A DNA stretch of 64,000 nt from Cornus controversa (lineage: Eukaryota > Streptophyta > Magnoliopsida > Cornales > Cornaceae), in the NCBI GenBank assembly GCA_026545225.1, contig CM048846.1:58904270-58968269 (forward strand), in the 5' to 3' direction. The position numbers and the translations under genes were made by a program. Shown piece after piece: positions 11,041-22,142 of the stretch. Within the stretch, counting starts at the first letter, position 1. Each line of letters begins with the position of its first letter. Below the pieces are notes generated by a model. The model made no database searches, was not told the origin of the DNA, and saw only the letters and a list, made by a program, of their open reading frames with translations.

Positions 11041-12178
11041 AAATTACACTTTGGACCTCTAATTCACCAAATACACATCTTTCAATCTGATTTAGCAATT
11101 AAGCACATAAAGAGTGAAAAATAAACACAAAATCAAAATAAACATATTTTTGGATTTTAAAAAAAATTTCAAGAGAAAAAAATAAAAATAAAACATGAAT
11201 AATCTCATGAGAATGATCAAGACACATTTTTCAGAGAATAACATTAGTTCTAAAATTTATGAAAATTTTCAAACATTTATAAATGCAGAATTTTAATACC
11301 CATAATTTATCCATAAAATTCATTCTCAAATCCATGATCATGACACAACTTCCAACACACAAATATTTATAAAAATTTAGAAATTCATCTAATAAATCCA
11401 TGTGTGTGTGTGCAATCCAACTTCATCAAAAATTAATCAAATTCCTTTGATCTATCTTATAAAACATATTGGATAATAAGCAAATATAACTACACATGCC
11501 AAACATTTTTTTCATCATAATTTTTTTTTTAATTTTATAAGACGGTGGCTTTCACTCTTACGGGCAGCCAGCTATTTTTCTCAAAACAACTTTTTAATTT
11601 TTAAAGATATCTCATTGGAGATTTACATTGTAGTGGAAGCTACGAACACATCCCGAATGTAGCCTTTTCCTTTTTGTCTTAGATATTCAGCAAATTTTCA
11701 TTTTTTTCTTTTCATTTTTCTCATGCTGAATAAAAACATAATATTTTTTTTCTCATCATTTTTCTTTTGTTGATCATTTAAGCTTTCAATGCTACTCATA
11801 CAATATATTCTAGTCAACTTCACATTAGTTTTCAATCAATTCTCAGAGTTGGACTAGTGCACAAATTGTATGGACTCAAAAGATTTACCTCTAAAAAGAA
11901 ATAAATACAACATATTGGTTATCAATGCTTTGATCATAAAATCAAGTACTTCATTCATTGACAAACTAAGTCTCCCAATTATGCATTCACAAATCAAAGT
12001 GAAATTAAAAAGAAATATAAAGAATTCACATTATTTCTCAGAAAAATGTAATTCTCATAATCTCATATGATTATTACAAGAAAAATAAACAAAACCTATC
12101 CTAACCTAAAAGATATGGTCCAATGGAAAACAAATAATGAACATAAGCTCAGTCCATGACCATCAAAGTCCTAATGAC
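11041..12178. other. AT-rich internal region between gag and accessory ORF, TR-GAG A
   Basis: No coding frame. Segments such as GACTTTCACTCTTACGGGCAG-like text near 11550 and the GAACACATCCCGAATGTAG word at 11644-11662 recur in TR-GAG B near 40920-41030, so the region is conserved between the two families although non-coding. Long A and T runs occur throughout. Function unknown. Confidence 0.6.
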
Positions 12179-14257
12179 CTAGTTAGGGGGTTTTGCACCC
12201 AAAGACCTATTAGGAAAAAATTCCATAGTATCAACAGGCACAAACTTCTCCAAATCTTTCTTTTTCAACCAGATAGTTTTAACATGCAATTTATCTGGAA
12301 AGAATTGTGGAGAAACAAAAACATTCTTCTTTTTATTTGAATTCTTTGTACTTTGAGAATTTTTGGGTTTGTTCCAATAATGTGGCTTTTTAGCATGAAC
12401 TCTATTCTTAGCAAAAGAATTATGCACATAAAAATCAGAATTAGAATGTCTTCTCTTTTTATAGCAATAGTGTTGACTATGTCCATTCTTACCACAAAAA
12501 GAACAATAAAGCACATTGGACACAACATTAGCATGCACAGACTCAACTTGAGACTTAGGTTTGGGTTCATACACAATCAAATTCTTGGGTTTAACAAAAA
12601 TAATTTTTCCCTTAGATGATGACCCAACAAAACCTAATCCAGTTTTATCTCCTACAGCCTTACCAACACTAATCATGCTATCAAGCTTAATCTGTCCAGA
12701 AGTAAAAGCAATTAATTTCTCTTCTGATTTTCTCAATTCAAGCTCAAAAAAATTAATTCTAGCAATAAGAACATCTTTAGCAGAAATAGCTTGACTTGCC
12801 TCGCTTTCGAGAAACTTGACTTTGCCTTGAAGATTCAGAATTTCAGCTTTACTTTCTTCAATCAACTTCACTTGATCTTCATTCTTTTTCTTCAAAGTCT
12901 CTTTCCCAGATTTTTCTTGCTTTAGCTTCTCAGATTTTTTATTATAAGCTTCTAGTAATTTCTCAAAGAGTTCTGGCAGCTTGCTTTCATATGGCTCTAC
13001 ATCAGACTGCTCAACTTCTGAATCATCAGACCCTACTTGACTGAGAGTAGTGTATATCTCTGTTTCACCTACATCAGAAGAAGAATCATTAGCAGTATCA
13101 CCATTCAATAAAGCAACAAAAGCAAGAGAATCATTCTCAACAGATGAATCACTATCAGAGTTAGAAGATTCAGACTCAGAAATAATAGCTTTCATAACTT
13201 TCTTGTTTGAAATTTTCTTTCCACTAAAGCTATTTTTCTTAGGACTTCGACATTGATTAGATGTATGACCTTTACCACCACATGTCCAACAAGTAACCTC
13301 AATTTCCTTAGAGTGATCTTCTTTCTCTTTCCTTTCCTTACCTTTGGATGATGAGCTTTGGTTCCGGAATTTAGAAGGATTTCCTTTTCTCAAATTTTTA
13401 CCTTTTTCATATTCAAGAATCTTTCTAAATTTCCTAGCAAGGAGTGCAACATCATTATCTGAATCATATTCAAAACTTTCAATTTTTTCAACTTCAAATT
13501 TTGAAGAATTTGGACAATTTGACAAACTTGAAGACTTCGAAGTCTTTGATATTTTTAAAGCCAAATTTTTTGATTTCTGAAGCTTTGGATATTTCATCTC
13601 GAAAGTTTGAATTGATCCAACTAACTCAGCCACCTCCATAGAATCTACATCTCTACTCTCATCTAAGGCTTCCAAGTTAGCTTGGAACCTATCAGGTAAT
13701 GATCTCATGATTTTTCTAATAATCTGAAAAGAAGGAATTTTTTCACCAAGGTTAGCACTACTTTGAACAATATCATTAAGTCTAGAATAAAAATCAGAAA
13801 ACATCTCATCTTCATCCATTCTAATTGTTTCAAATTTAGTGGCAAGCATTTGTAACTTAGATCTCCTTACCTTGGTGGTACCCTCATGAGTTACTTGTAA
13901 AATATCCCATGCTTCTTTCGAAGTGGAACAAGCAGAGATTCTAGCAAATTTAGAAGGAACAACAGAATTAAATGTAGCATATAAACCCTTGTTGTTATTA
14001 TTAGCATCTTCAGGTTCAGTATTAGACCATGTTGCTTTACCCTTCTCTACAGTCACAACAGCATCACCATCATTAGTGGTAGTAGTAGGAATTTTATAGC
14101 CATTCTCTACAGCCATCCAAACTTTCTCTCCTTGAGATTTTAAAAAGGCTTTCATGCGAGACTTCCAGAAAGTATAATTTGAACCATCAAACAAAGGAGT
14201 TCGTTGAATCGATCCACCATCTTTCATACTAGATTCCATGATAATTTTTGAAAACAA
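12179..14257 (-). CDS. Gag of TR-GAG A (copia-type, two zinc knuckles)
   Basis: Open for 692 codons; the likely start is the second Met at 14239 (MESSMKDGG), because the preceding Met lies in the poorly conserved leader. The N-terminal part has the copia gag signature (TPLFDGSNYTFWKSRMKAFL at about residues 20-39) and a UBN2-type capsid (ATKFETIRMDEDEMFSDFY, KIMRSLPDRFQ). A first CCHC knuckle CWTCGGKGHTSNQC is near residue 325. A Ser/Asp-rich acidic stretch and a Lys/Glu-rich coiled coil follow (about 360-540), then a second knuckle CSFCGKNGHSQHYC near 590 and a basic tail. It would package the element RNA. It ends without running into protease or integrase, which is the remarkable point: the usual pol is absent, not merely out of frame. 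Intact in this copy. Confidence 0.9.
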   Translation of the reverse strand: MFSKIIMESSMKDGGSIQRTPLFDGSNYTFWKSRMKAFLKSQGEKVWMAVENGYKIPTTTTNDGDAVVTVEKGKATWSNTEPEDANNNNKGLYATFNSVVPSKFARISACSTSKEAWDILQVTHEGTTKVRRSKLQMLATKFETIRMDEDEMFSDFYSRLNDIVQSSANLGEKIPSFQIIRKIMRSLPDRFQANLEALDESRDVDSMEVAELVGSIQTFEMKYPKLQKSKNLALKISKTSKSSSLSNCPNSSKFEVEKIESFEYDSDNDVALLARKFRKILEYEKGKNLRKGNPSKFRNQSSSSKGKERKEKEDHSKEIEVTCWTCGGKGHTSNQCRSPKKNSFSGKKISNKKVMKAIISESESSNSDSDSSVENDSLAFVALLNGDTANDSSSDVGETEIYTTLSQVGSDDSEVEQSDVEPYESKLPELFEKLLEAYNKKSEKLKQEKSGKETLKKKNEDQVKLIEESKAEILNLQGKVKFLESEASQAISAKDVLIARINFFELELRKSEEKLIAFTSGQIKLDSMISVGKAVGDKTGLGFVGSSSKGKIIFVKPKNLIVYEPKPKSQVESVHANVVSNVLYCSFCGKNGHSQHYCYKKRRHSNSDFYVHNSFAKNRVHAKKPHYWNKPKNSQSTKNSNKKKNVFVSPQFFPDKLHVKTIWLKKKDLEKFVPVDTMEFFPNRSLGAKPPN

Positions 14258-14316
14258 AAAATAAATTTTGATTTTAAAATACTTCGCAAGGAACTACTCA
14301 CAAATTAGAGAACACT

Positions 14317-14328
14317 GCTCTGATACCA
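14317..14328 (-). other. Primer-binding site (initiator-Met tRNA) of TR-GAG A
   Basis: On the minus strand TGGTATCAGAGC lies two bases after the LTR end. It is complementary to the 3' end of plant initiator methionine tRNA, the common copia primer. Confidence 0.9.
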
Positions 14329-14330
14329 AT

Positions 14331-15516
14331 TGTGAGTTACGCGGTGCGAAAGCGGTTGCAAAAAGTATTTTAGAACCTAGAGGGGGGTGAATAGGATCAC
14401 TTGCTCGTTTGCTTAATTTTTAATTAATTCAATTTTAAGTCCAATTAACCAAACAATTAAAGCAAGCAAATAAATAAAGTGCAAGTAAAGAAAAGAATGC
14501 ACCAGATATACGTGAAAACCCAAGGCGGGAAAAACCACGAAGGGAGGCGGCACGCCTCAGGAAACCAATTCACTATGATGAAGCAAAGTACAACAAACTC
14601 TGTCTCAGTCTCACACCCCTCTTCACTCTGTCAAGGATCTTATGCGGAACACCTCAGGCTTATGTTTGCGACAACACGTCCAACTACTGCAGACTTTCGG
14701 CTAACATCACCATCCTTACAGAAAGGTTGCTGGAAGAACCAAAATACTCAGCAAGTATTTCGTTCCCTTCGTAGTGCAATCTGATCACCTTTCTTCCTCC
14801 ATAAGCAAGCAAGTAAAGAACCATCAATCCAATGTTCTGATCAGCAAATCAATTTGATGCAGTCTCTGAGCAGCTAATCAGAAGTAGAACACCATCCTAA
14901 ATATCACTCGTGAAGTATGGATGTGTGTTCTTAAAAATATAAAGCCCTAATTATATTGTTTATACTTTCTCTCTCTAAAAATATTAATTTTTCAAGGCGT
15001 ACATGTAGAGAAAATATGAATACATATATATAGGTAAGGAAGTTCTAATTTTACTTGGAAAAGAAGTTGAATACCAAAATAGAACTCTCCTAGAAGTTTC
15101 AAACCCAATAGGAATCAGAATTTTCGTCAAAATCTATTTCCTATTTAGAATATGCTAAGTTGGACCAGTGCCAAATAATTAGGACCGGTGGGACTTTTGT
15201 AAAACCTGTACAAACCAAACTGCCGAGAAAAGTTGGACCGGTCCTAAATATTGGGGACTGGTCTTACTTTGAAAAACCCTAATTTTTGCATTTAAACCCT
15301 GGATTTTCAAAATAGGCTCGGAACTAAAAAGTGCAGAGTGTCCTCACCATACTTACCTGTACTATATGGTGTTTTAACTGATTTAGCAGCTTCCATGCAC
15401 TTGAGTGTCAGCTCGAAGTTGTCAAAGATCGATTACATAAAATAATACGAAAATTATAACTCGATCATTCAAGCTTTGATCACCGAAATATGCCAATTAC
15501 AAATTTATATCTCACA
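14331..15516 (-). repeat. 5' LTR of TR-GAG A
   Basis: 1186 bp, matching 7992-9176 almost throughout. GGACCGGTCC lies at 15235-15244 and an AT-rich TATA run at about 15022-15034. It would drive transcription towards lower coordinates, into gag. Confidence 0.92.
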
Positions 15517-15521
15517 ATTGT

Positions 15522-15999
15522 TAATCAAGAGATCTCCTTCGAGTACCTCACCTCTAACTGCCCTTCCTCTACGTCTTGGTGGCACATCTCTATATGTTCA
15601 AAACATAGGTCAATACAACAAGTCATCACATGCTATGCATTCAATATGATCAAACTATTACTCAACATAATAGTATGCTATCGTTTTTGCACGTAACGCA
15701 TAGACATACTTTTCAATACACGTTTAATCACATAAACATGTCCTCAAGTTAATATATAACATAGAACACATGTTATCACATAAGCATGTTCTCAAGTCAA
15801 CACATAATATATAACACATGTTATCATGCAGGTACTTAGCATATTATCATGTAAGCACATTTCACATGTACACAAGTTCTCATATTAGCTATGTTATGTT
15901 TACACGCATCTCCAAATTTTCAAACTCAAAGGTTCTAACTTATTTTAGATCCACATGTGGTCTATCCATTTCGCGTCGTCCCAAGGTTTTCGACTTATT
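15522..15999 (-). pseudogene. Gag N-terminus and leader of the Tekay-like element
   Basis: About 15522-15588 on the minus strand encodes the missing Gag N-terminus, beginning PPRRRGRAVRGE and running up to the ATTGT target repeat, where it would join the frame that resumes at 7986. The expected MPP start is now GTG. The rest (15600-15999) is untranslated leader with many repeated CACATG words (for example ACACATGTTATCAC twice at about 15766-15826). This confirms that 7992-15516 is an insertion in gag. Confidence 0.75.
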
Positions 16000-16011
16000 G
16001 TTCTGATACCA
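16000..16011 (-). other. Primer-binding site of the Tekay-like element
   Basis: TGGTATCAGAAC on the minus strand, three bases after the LTR end TGACA. It fits initiator-Met tRNA with one change near the 3' side. Confidence 0.85.
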
Positions 16012-16014
16012 AAC

Positions 16015-18054
16015 TGTCATACCCTAATTTTCATCTCTTGGAAACCAAGGGTGACTAAGTCATAACCCACATTTCCTACACAAAACACTTGGATCCAACC
16101 CCTAATCATCATCATTATAACACAGCGAAAGCTTAATTTTATACACTATAAGTACCTATATAGGGCCCATGAACTCTCAGGTATTCAACAACTCAAAATC
16201 ACCCATATACAGTTTTCAATCGACTGATAGGTACCCCACCAGTCGATTGAAACTTGGGCAATTCATCGACTGACTAGCCCTCAGCTTCAGTCGATTGAAA
16301 GGAGCCTTTCGGTTGATTGAAGGGATATATCGGTCGACCGAAACAAGAACCTGCAGAGCCTGAAGATGCAAACATTTAGTATCTCATAATTTTGGTCGAC
16401 TGAAGGATGTTTCAGTAGGCTAAAACTCCCCAGATCTTGTTTCACACCATGTTCAAGTCTCACTTCATCCTCCAACACATCAACAACTCAAAGGAACCAT
16501 TCAATACATCATTTCCCTACATATTGCATATACATAATCATGAAGAGATAGAGTTTCTCACATACACATCACTTAGCACATTTCATGCTTTCTCAACCCA
16601 AACATCTCCCATTAACATACATACATGTATGGACATTAATGAAAATACAATCATCATTTGTATCACCTAGCATTTTACCATGCTCAATACCATGCTTATA
16701 ATGTATGGAATTATAAGACATAAACAACACATGCTTAAAAACAAAACGTATTTAAACGTATGTAACTATAAAGCATAAATATTACATATTCCAAAATATA
16801 AGTAGTCTTTACATGTTCATCTCATGCAAATAGTCCACAATCCGAACATGCATTCAAATAAAGTAAATTAAGTCTTTAAATGAAATCAAATCCGCTTTAC
16901 ACCAACTCTACCGTTGGGGAGATGTTGCTAACTCCTTTCTAATTCCTGAAAAAGTTAATCCTCATGGGATGAGCAACCACATGCTCAGTAGGAATGTCTA
17001 AAACATAATTTTGTAAGCTCCATGAATACCATATGAACATACATTTGCATTTAATCATGTTAGAAAAATATCCATATAACACAATCATATCATAAGCAAA
17101 GTATAATGCAACATGGTATGCACAACTCCCTCACCCTCTTCACACATCCATAATTATATATGAATATACATAATTACATCATAATTATACATAAATATAC
17201 ATAACTACTTCACAATTCAATCTCAACATGTTTATATAATCATCTAAGACATTCATAAACATGCAATTACATTAATTAACATTAATAGCACATTTAATGG
17301 CATAATTGAGCATGTTTTAATATTAAAGAACATCTAATTAAACTAACATAACCAATTGATTGCCTTAGCAACCAATATACTCACAAAAACTCCAGATTTT
17401 ATGGGTTGGGCATCCCTACCTTAATTTGGAAGAGCTTCCAAATAAATTTTCTCCAATTCTCTCAAAAATTAACTTTCTCCAAAATTGATTCTGGACCAAT
17501 CAAACTCGAGCCCTCAACGTGTAGACCGTTTTCTCTTCTTCGGTGAACTCCAATTGTGGACCTAAGCCCCTCAAAATCAATGGAGAAGAGAAAAAGATGA
17601 AGTTGTATATATATATATATATATTGCTGCATTTGGCTAACTAAGAATGAGAAACGTGGGCTGGGCATTCTACGCCTATTTATAGAATTTAACCTACTCT
17701 TATTTACAAGAATGTCACTACCTTTTCACTAAACCTTCCCGGACTCAGTTTTCGATTTCTGTAACTCCGATTGATACTAAATCGAATCTGTAGCACGTAA
17801 AATATTTTTTTAAGCTATCTTCCAAAATTGGAGTCATTCTGACTCTTTCAAAATTTTTGGGCCCAAGGGGCCTCGATCAGCCGAACCTGAAAAAGTCAAC
17901 TTTTGTCAAACGCTCTAAAAATTTCTCCAAACCTCAATTAAGTTCTCTAAACATGTATTTTACATTTAAGACACATATATAATCATTTAAAGCATTAATA
18001 TCACAATAAATGAAAATAAGGAAAAATCGACCAAAAATGATCACGACTCTTACA
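16015..18054 (-). repeat. 5' LTR of the Tekay-like element
   Basis: About 2040 bp with termini TGTCATACCC...CTCTTACA on the plus strand (TGT/ACA). Its right part matches window 1-1246. A TATATATAT run at 17609-17625 is the likely TATA region on the minus strand. A cluster of self-complementary TCGACT/AGTCGA words lies at 16214-16420, in the transcribed R/U5 part. Confidence 0.88.
16214..16420. repeat. Cluster of inverted TCGACTGA words in the Tekay-like LTR
   Basis: TTTCAATCGACT (16214-16225) pairs perfectly with AGTCGATTGAAA (16241-16252). ATCGACTGA (16265-16273) pairs with TCAGTCGAT (16287-16295). TCGGTCGACCGA (16330-16341) is itself a palindrome, and related half-sites follow to about 16420. 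In RNA this would be a row of short hairpins. The other LTR copy of this part is outside the window. Confidence 0.8.
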
Positions 18055-18099
18055 AAAAGAGATAGCAAAAATATTTATAAATCCCTCATTCTACATCGA
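18055..18099. other. Right flank of the Tekay-like insertion
   Basis: AAAGA at 18055-18059 should be one copy of the target duplication of the Tekay-like element; its partner is outside the window. Confidence 0.5.
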
Positions 18100-20191
18100 C
18101 CACTTTGTCAGAAGCACCATCAGTTGTCACAAGAGGTTCTAAAACTGACATATCGGCCAACACCCCTACCAAAATTTCTTTTAATCCATCTTCCGAATGA
18201 GAGATCTTAGGGTCCTTGTACTCATCTTTTTTGACTTACTTCTCCTAGTTATTCTCATCAGGGCCATTCATGTACGAGCAAGTCTTAGCACCAACTATAG
18301 CATCCTTAAAACCAGTGTGGTATGCCTTAGTATTAATGATTTGACAAGTCCAAGTCATTCTTTGAAAAACTACTCTATAACCATCTTCTAATTCTCAATC
18401 CTTTCAATAAAAACAACATTTAATTGCTCACATCTTGCAGCTTTGACTCAGCAATTGCCCTCTCAGCCTCAGCAAATTCTTTTTCTTTCTTTAGATTCTC
18501 ACTAAGGGATACACTTTTCCCAGGTTGTCTTCAGCTACTTTTGCCTTGGCTTTCTCATTGGTTCACATTTTTAAGACTGAATGTAGATTAGATTCGACCC
18601 TCTTCTTATCTTGTAAAGCTTTCCTTACCTTGTTAGTAGTAATCTCAAGAGATCTACACATTGTCACCATTCCAAACATATTCTGAGGAAACAAATCAAC
18701 GATCAGGAATCAACTTAAATAAAACCACATAGAAAAGTGAAAGAAAAACAAAAAGGAATTACCCTTAAGGCAAACATTGAACATGAATTTAGAAGTTCAG
18801 AAATATAAAGTTTATGTATAGTTTGAACGTCTTTTGGTGGCCACATGCCAATAATAAAGGCCATAAGTGAAGTTTAATCTTGAATAATAGAATCCTCAAC
18901 ACTAAGCAGCACCTTGTCAGGTTTGATCAACTTCAAAATTTGGGAATAATTGACTGAATAAGAGCATTCCCCTCATTTAGGGTGGAAGGAGATGCATAGA
19001 TCCCAGGAAAAGATTCAGGTACTTTAGTAGAAGGAGGTACTGAGGCAAAAGAGAAGCAACATTCCAGTCAAAGATAAAAGAAGCCAAATAAGAAGAAGTC
19101 TTAGCAACTTTTTGGGTAGGAGTGCCCTATCCTTTAGCAAGAGAAGGTCGATCACCTAATTTCCTTTTAGAGAGCAAATCCTGGGCAAATTTTTCTTTCA
19201 AAACAGCCACAGAAGCCTGTTCTTCAACGAATAACTCTTTGTCTTTGCGGCAAGTAGTCAAAGGTATGCTCATCTCTACTACTCTAGTGACACTTTTTGC
19301 AATAAGTTTGAGGTTTTAGGACTGAGAAGGATCTTTAAGTTGGATGGTTACTCCACACGTGCTTCTAAAGGGTCTGAAGTCGATCGATGACTTTAGAACG
19401 AGGAAGAGAATCCTTAACTAGACTAAGATAAGAATAAAGATGAGAAAAAAGCATAACCTCACATACTGAACAATTACAATAAGGAGCAAAGAATGAATCA
19501 AAATAGGGATACCTACAAAATCAAATTTTTTGGGAATCAAAAACTTCTTGGAGAAAGGGACCATCCATCCACCTCCTACCACAACCAGTTGCTCTTTCCA
19601 TCCCTTATCCGAAGAGGGGTGTCCAGAGCACAAAGATCTTCCACTTCTAGGGAAAAAGTGATAGCGATGCCGCTTAAACTTAGTTATATTTACTTTCCCT
19701 AATTCGAGCAACCACATTTGGTTTGAAGCTAAAAGACTGTAAATTACCCTTAAAAAGTTGGGATTAACTTACAAAGGGACTAAATGTATATTAAAAAGAA
19801 TGAGATGGTAGAATGGATGAAGAGGGAAAGGAAATGTAGGAAGTTATTTTGATGAGAAAAGCATTTCATCTTCGCCAATTCCTTCACTAGAATGAAAATT
19901 ACAATTTGAAGGGTATGATCTCAGTGAAACATTTAATGGAATTCTACATTCGCTCCAGAGTTTTTCCAAATTAATAGAAACCCTAATGTGATCATAAGGG
20001 TTAGGATCTTCGAGGTTGGAGCATTCTGGTTCACTCTTACTACCACTTAGAGCATCATCAATAGTCTCAACGTCTTCGACATCCCTTCCATAACTACTCA
20101 CTATAAAACTTATAAGAAAGAATGAAGAGTAGAAATACAAAGGAAAAATGGATTGTGAGACTGACCTCAGAGATTGAGCATGGATTAACAT
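18100..20191 (-). pseudogene. Broken plant transposon-associated protein (gypsy-type transposase-like, PF04195-like)
   Basis: On the minus strand a chain of frames reads in order: an acidic N-terminal part with DPNPYDHIRVSINLEKLW (about 20000), a stretch with stops, then YHFFPRSGRSLCSG and SSDKGWKEQLVVVGGGW (about 19560-19665), a low-identity middle, and a C-terminal coiled-coil part rich in Lys/Glu/Ala (about 18420-18680). This order matches the plant 'putative gypsy-type transposon' proteins carried inside retroelements. Many stops and frameshifts make it a pseudogene. Its own element boundaries are not visible. Identification is by eye and moderate; it could also be the gag-like ORF of an unrelated non-autonomous element. 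Confidence 0.5.
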
Positions 20192-20940
20192 AGAGAAAGC
20201 AAGAATACTTGGAGTATAATTCGCATGATAAAAGCAACTCTAGTAGAATCCTTGACTCACAAAGTCAAATTTGGTAAAGTAACACCATAGCTCTTTATTG
20301 CAATATTTAAATACTGGAAACCAGCGCATCATACGGGCATGACTCACAAGAAAATATACCAGTTCAAAAAGGCATAACTGCAGAAATGAAAATTCTCTCT
20401 GACTTCTATGTAAAAAAAAGACAAAAAGAATTTGTGGCAAAGTGTGGAGGGAAAAAATCGTAAGTAAGAAAAGGTCGCATGGAAAGTAAAAATGAATCAA
20501 TAACCCAACTAAGCAGCATCTACATAGCATCATACGTGGACTGGTTGACTAAGTAAACTCAAGTCAGTTTCAATTCAAAATTAAAAATGATTTATTGAAA
20601 TCATATCTCTTTGATTTATTGAGGAGAATAAGCTCATGTTGTTGAAATAGACATTATAAATATGGAAAGAAAAGCTTGAAAAGAGGAGAGTGATTTTCCC
20701 TACTGATTGTTTATTTGTTCAATTGTGTGTTTGCATTAACACTTATAATTTGACAATTTTTTTGTATCAACACTTATCTTTTATAAACTTATTAATACAT
20801 TAAAGCTTTGAAATCAAGTTTTGGTTTCCAAAATCTCTACACATTAAATATCAAAAAATCAAATCATAGTGTAAAAAATTAACATCATTCCAAAACATTC
20901 ATAAAAAAAATTTGACAATTTAATTTGGAAATTTTAAAAA
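20192..20940. other. Unassigned AT-rich DNA
   Basis: No coding frame with recognisable similarity. It may be the leader or LTR remains of the element that carried the pseudogene to its left. Nothing else seen. Confidence 0.5.
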
Positions 20941-21010
20941 ATTTAAACCCCACCCCCAAACCTAAACTCAACATTGTCCTCAATGTTGAACAAAATCACA
21001 AAGAAGCGCA
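20941..21010 (-). repeat. Relic of an Athila-like 3' tail (hairpin plus polypurine motif)
   Basis: On the minus strand TCAACATTG, loop AGGA, CAATGTTGA (20968-20989) is a perfect 9-bp hairpin, followed by GAGTTTAGGTTTGGGGGTG. Both Athila-like copies have the same arrangement with a different stem, at 33935-33973 and 61223-61256. This is a decayed 3' end of a related element. Confidence 0.65.
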
Positions 21011-22142
21011 AAGAGATAAGGTTGAAAAAATATCACCTTAATCATGATGGGTTAGTCTGCTTTAACTTGCCTATACATGAAAAGTTCAATACTATGTATG
21101 GGAAAAAAATGCAAAAAAAAAAAAGTACTAACACAAACTAAAAGTAAAAAGACTCAAGAGCTAGAAATCCTAAAACTAATAATGTACACTAATGACCAAA
21201 TAGGTCAATTCTAATAAAAGGGATTATAACTCAACTAACACCTTGGCTTTCCATCTTGACTTTTCATTTCTTCGTATCTATAAGAGGAATTGAATCCAAT
21301 AAGGAACTCATCCCTTCACAAGCACTTTCAATACTAAAATTACAGCCAAAATGAGTTAGGCAAGCCTCTAAAGGGTCCTTAGAACTAGTATCAATAAAAT
21401 TATCCTTGTCGCACCTACGAACTTCCCATCGGATGGTACCCCCCACCAGTGTGATTTGAGGATCTCTAGTTTTCGTTCCGTGTATCACGATAGGGTTGGC
21501 GCACGTTAGAGTTTTTTGTAAGGGATAAAGAAAAAGATGTGTTTTTGGAGTCACTACCTAACATCAAGTTCTGGTGTGCTAGGTCACCTGAGATCTAAAT
21601 GTAAATGCATGCCCTGTTGAATGATTACCGTGTGATCTGTCAAAAGCCAGATTAGTGAGTCCAAAGTTTGGTTATGTGTGGGGAAGGTGTTAGGCACCCC
21701 ACAACATCCGTATTGAATATGGTTGCCTAATCCTTATGATGTTTTACTATTTCAAAGATAATTATGTTCACAAAAAGGGTCTAATATGTGTATGGATATA
21801 ATTAAGAAAGGAAGAAAGAAGAGGGGGAATTGGATGAGAAATGTGATTGAACCTGGGGTTGCCTGAGATGCCTATGTATCCCGATAAAGGAAATCAGGTT
21901 GAACGTAGTTCCAATGACTAGATTGAATGGCCATTAGATGACATGGATGAAGTGTTTGGAATGTAATAGAGATAGATGGAAAGTAGTGGCGGGAACGAAT
22001 CTAGGGCAGGCCAAACTACCCATGTACCTTGGGGTTGTCCAAGTATCAGGTTGAACATAGTTCGGTAGAAAGGGTTTAAGGTCCCCAAGATCATTTAGAA
22101 GTGAATGAGGCTTAAAGGTCTTTGTCAGACCATGAATGTTGG
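21011..22142. other. Old repeat DNA, unclassified
   Basis: No gene. It contains blocks that look like widely dispersed plant repeat text: GGGGAAGGTGTTAGGCACCCC at about 21679-21699 and the GGTTGCCTGAGATGCC / TCAGGTTGAACGTAGTTCC pair at about 21853-21914, the latter repeated in part at 22021-22060. The stretch runs into the 68-bp array and probably belongs to the same old element. Confidence 0.45.

Larger units (their letters stand above)
7992..15516 (-). mobile_element. TR-GAG A: complete SIRE-like Ty1/copia derivative with gag only
   Basis: Termini TGTGAG...CTCACA and a perfect 5-bp direct repeat ATTGT (7987-7991 and 15517-15521) define a complete 7525-bp insertion. Both LTRs are about 1185 bp and nearly identical. 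The minus-strand order is LTR, initiator-Met primer-binding site, a 2.1-kb gag, about 3 kb without any recognisable protease, integrase, reverse transcriptase or RNase H, several polypurine tracts, LTR. It fits the class of terminal-repeat retrotransposons that keep only a GAG domain. Replication would need enzymes supplied by a related autonomous element. The LTRs and repeated polypurine tracts resemble the SIRE/Maximus lineage. Confidence 0.92.
1..18054 (-). mobile_element. Tekay/Del-like Ty3/gypsy chromovirus, degenerate, left end outside window
   Basis: Read on the minus strand the order is LTR (16015-18054), primer-binding site (16000-16011), gag, protease, reverse transcriptase, RNase H, integrase, chromodomain remnant, polypurine tract and 3' LTR (to 1246, cut by the window start). 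This order and the chromodomain after integrase mark a chromovirus; the gag start and integrase C-terminus look like the Tekay/Del lineage. It is interrupted by a solo LTR (4180-6348) and by a complete SIRE-like element (7992-15516). Every coding domain has stops or frameshifts, so it is inactive. The right flank is AAAGA at 18055-18059; the matching left target copy lies outside the window. Confidence 0.88.
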
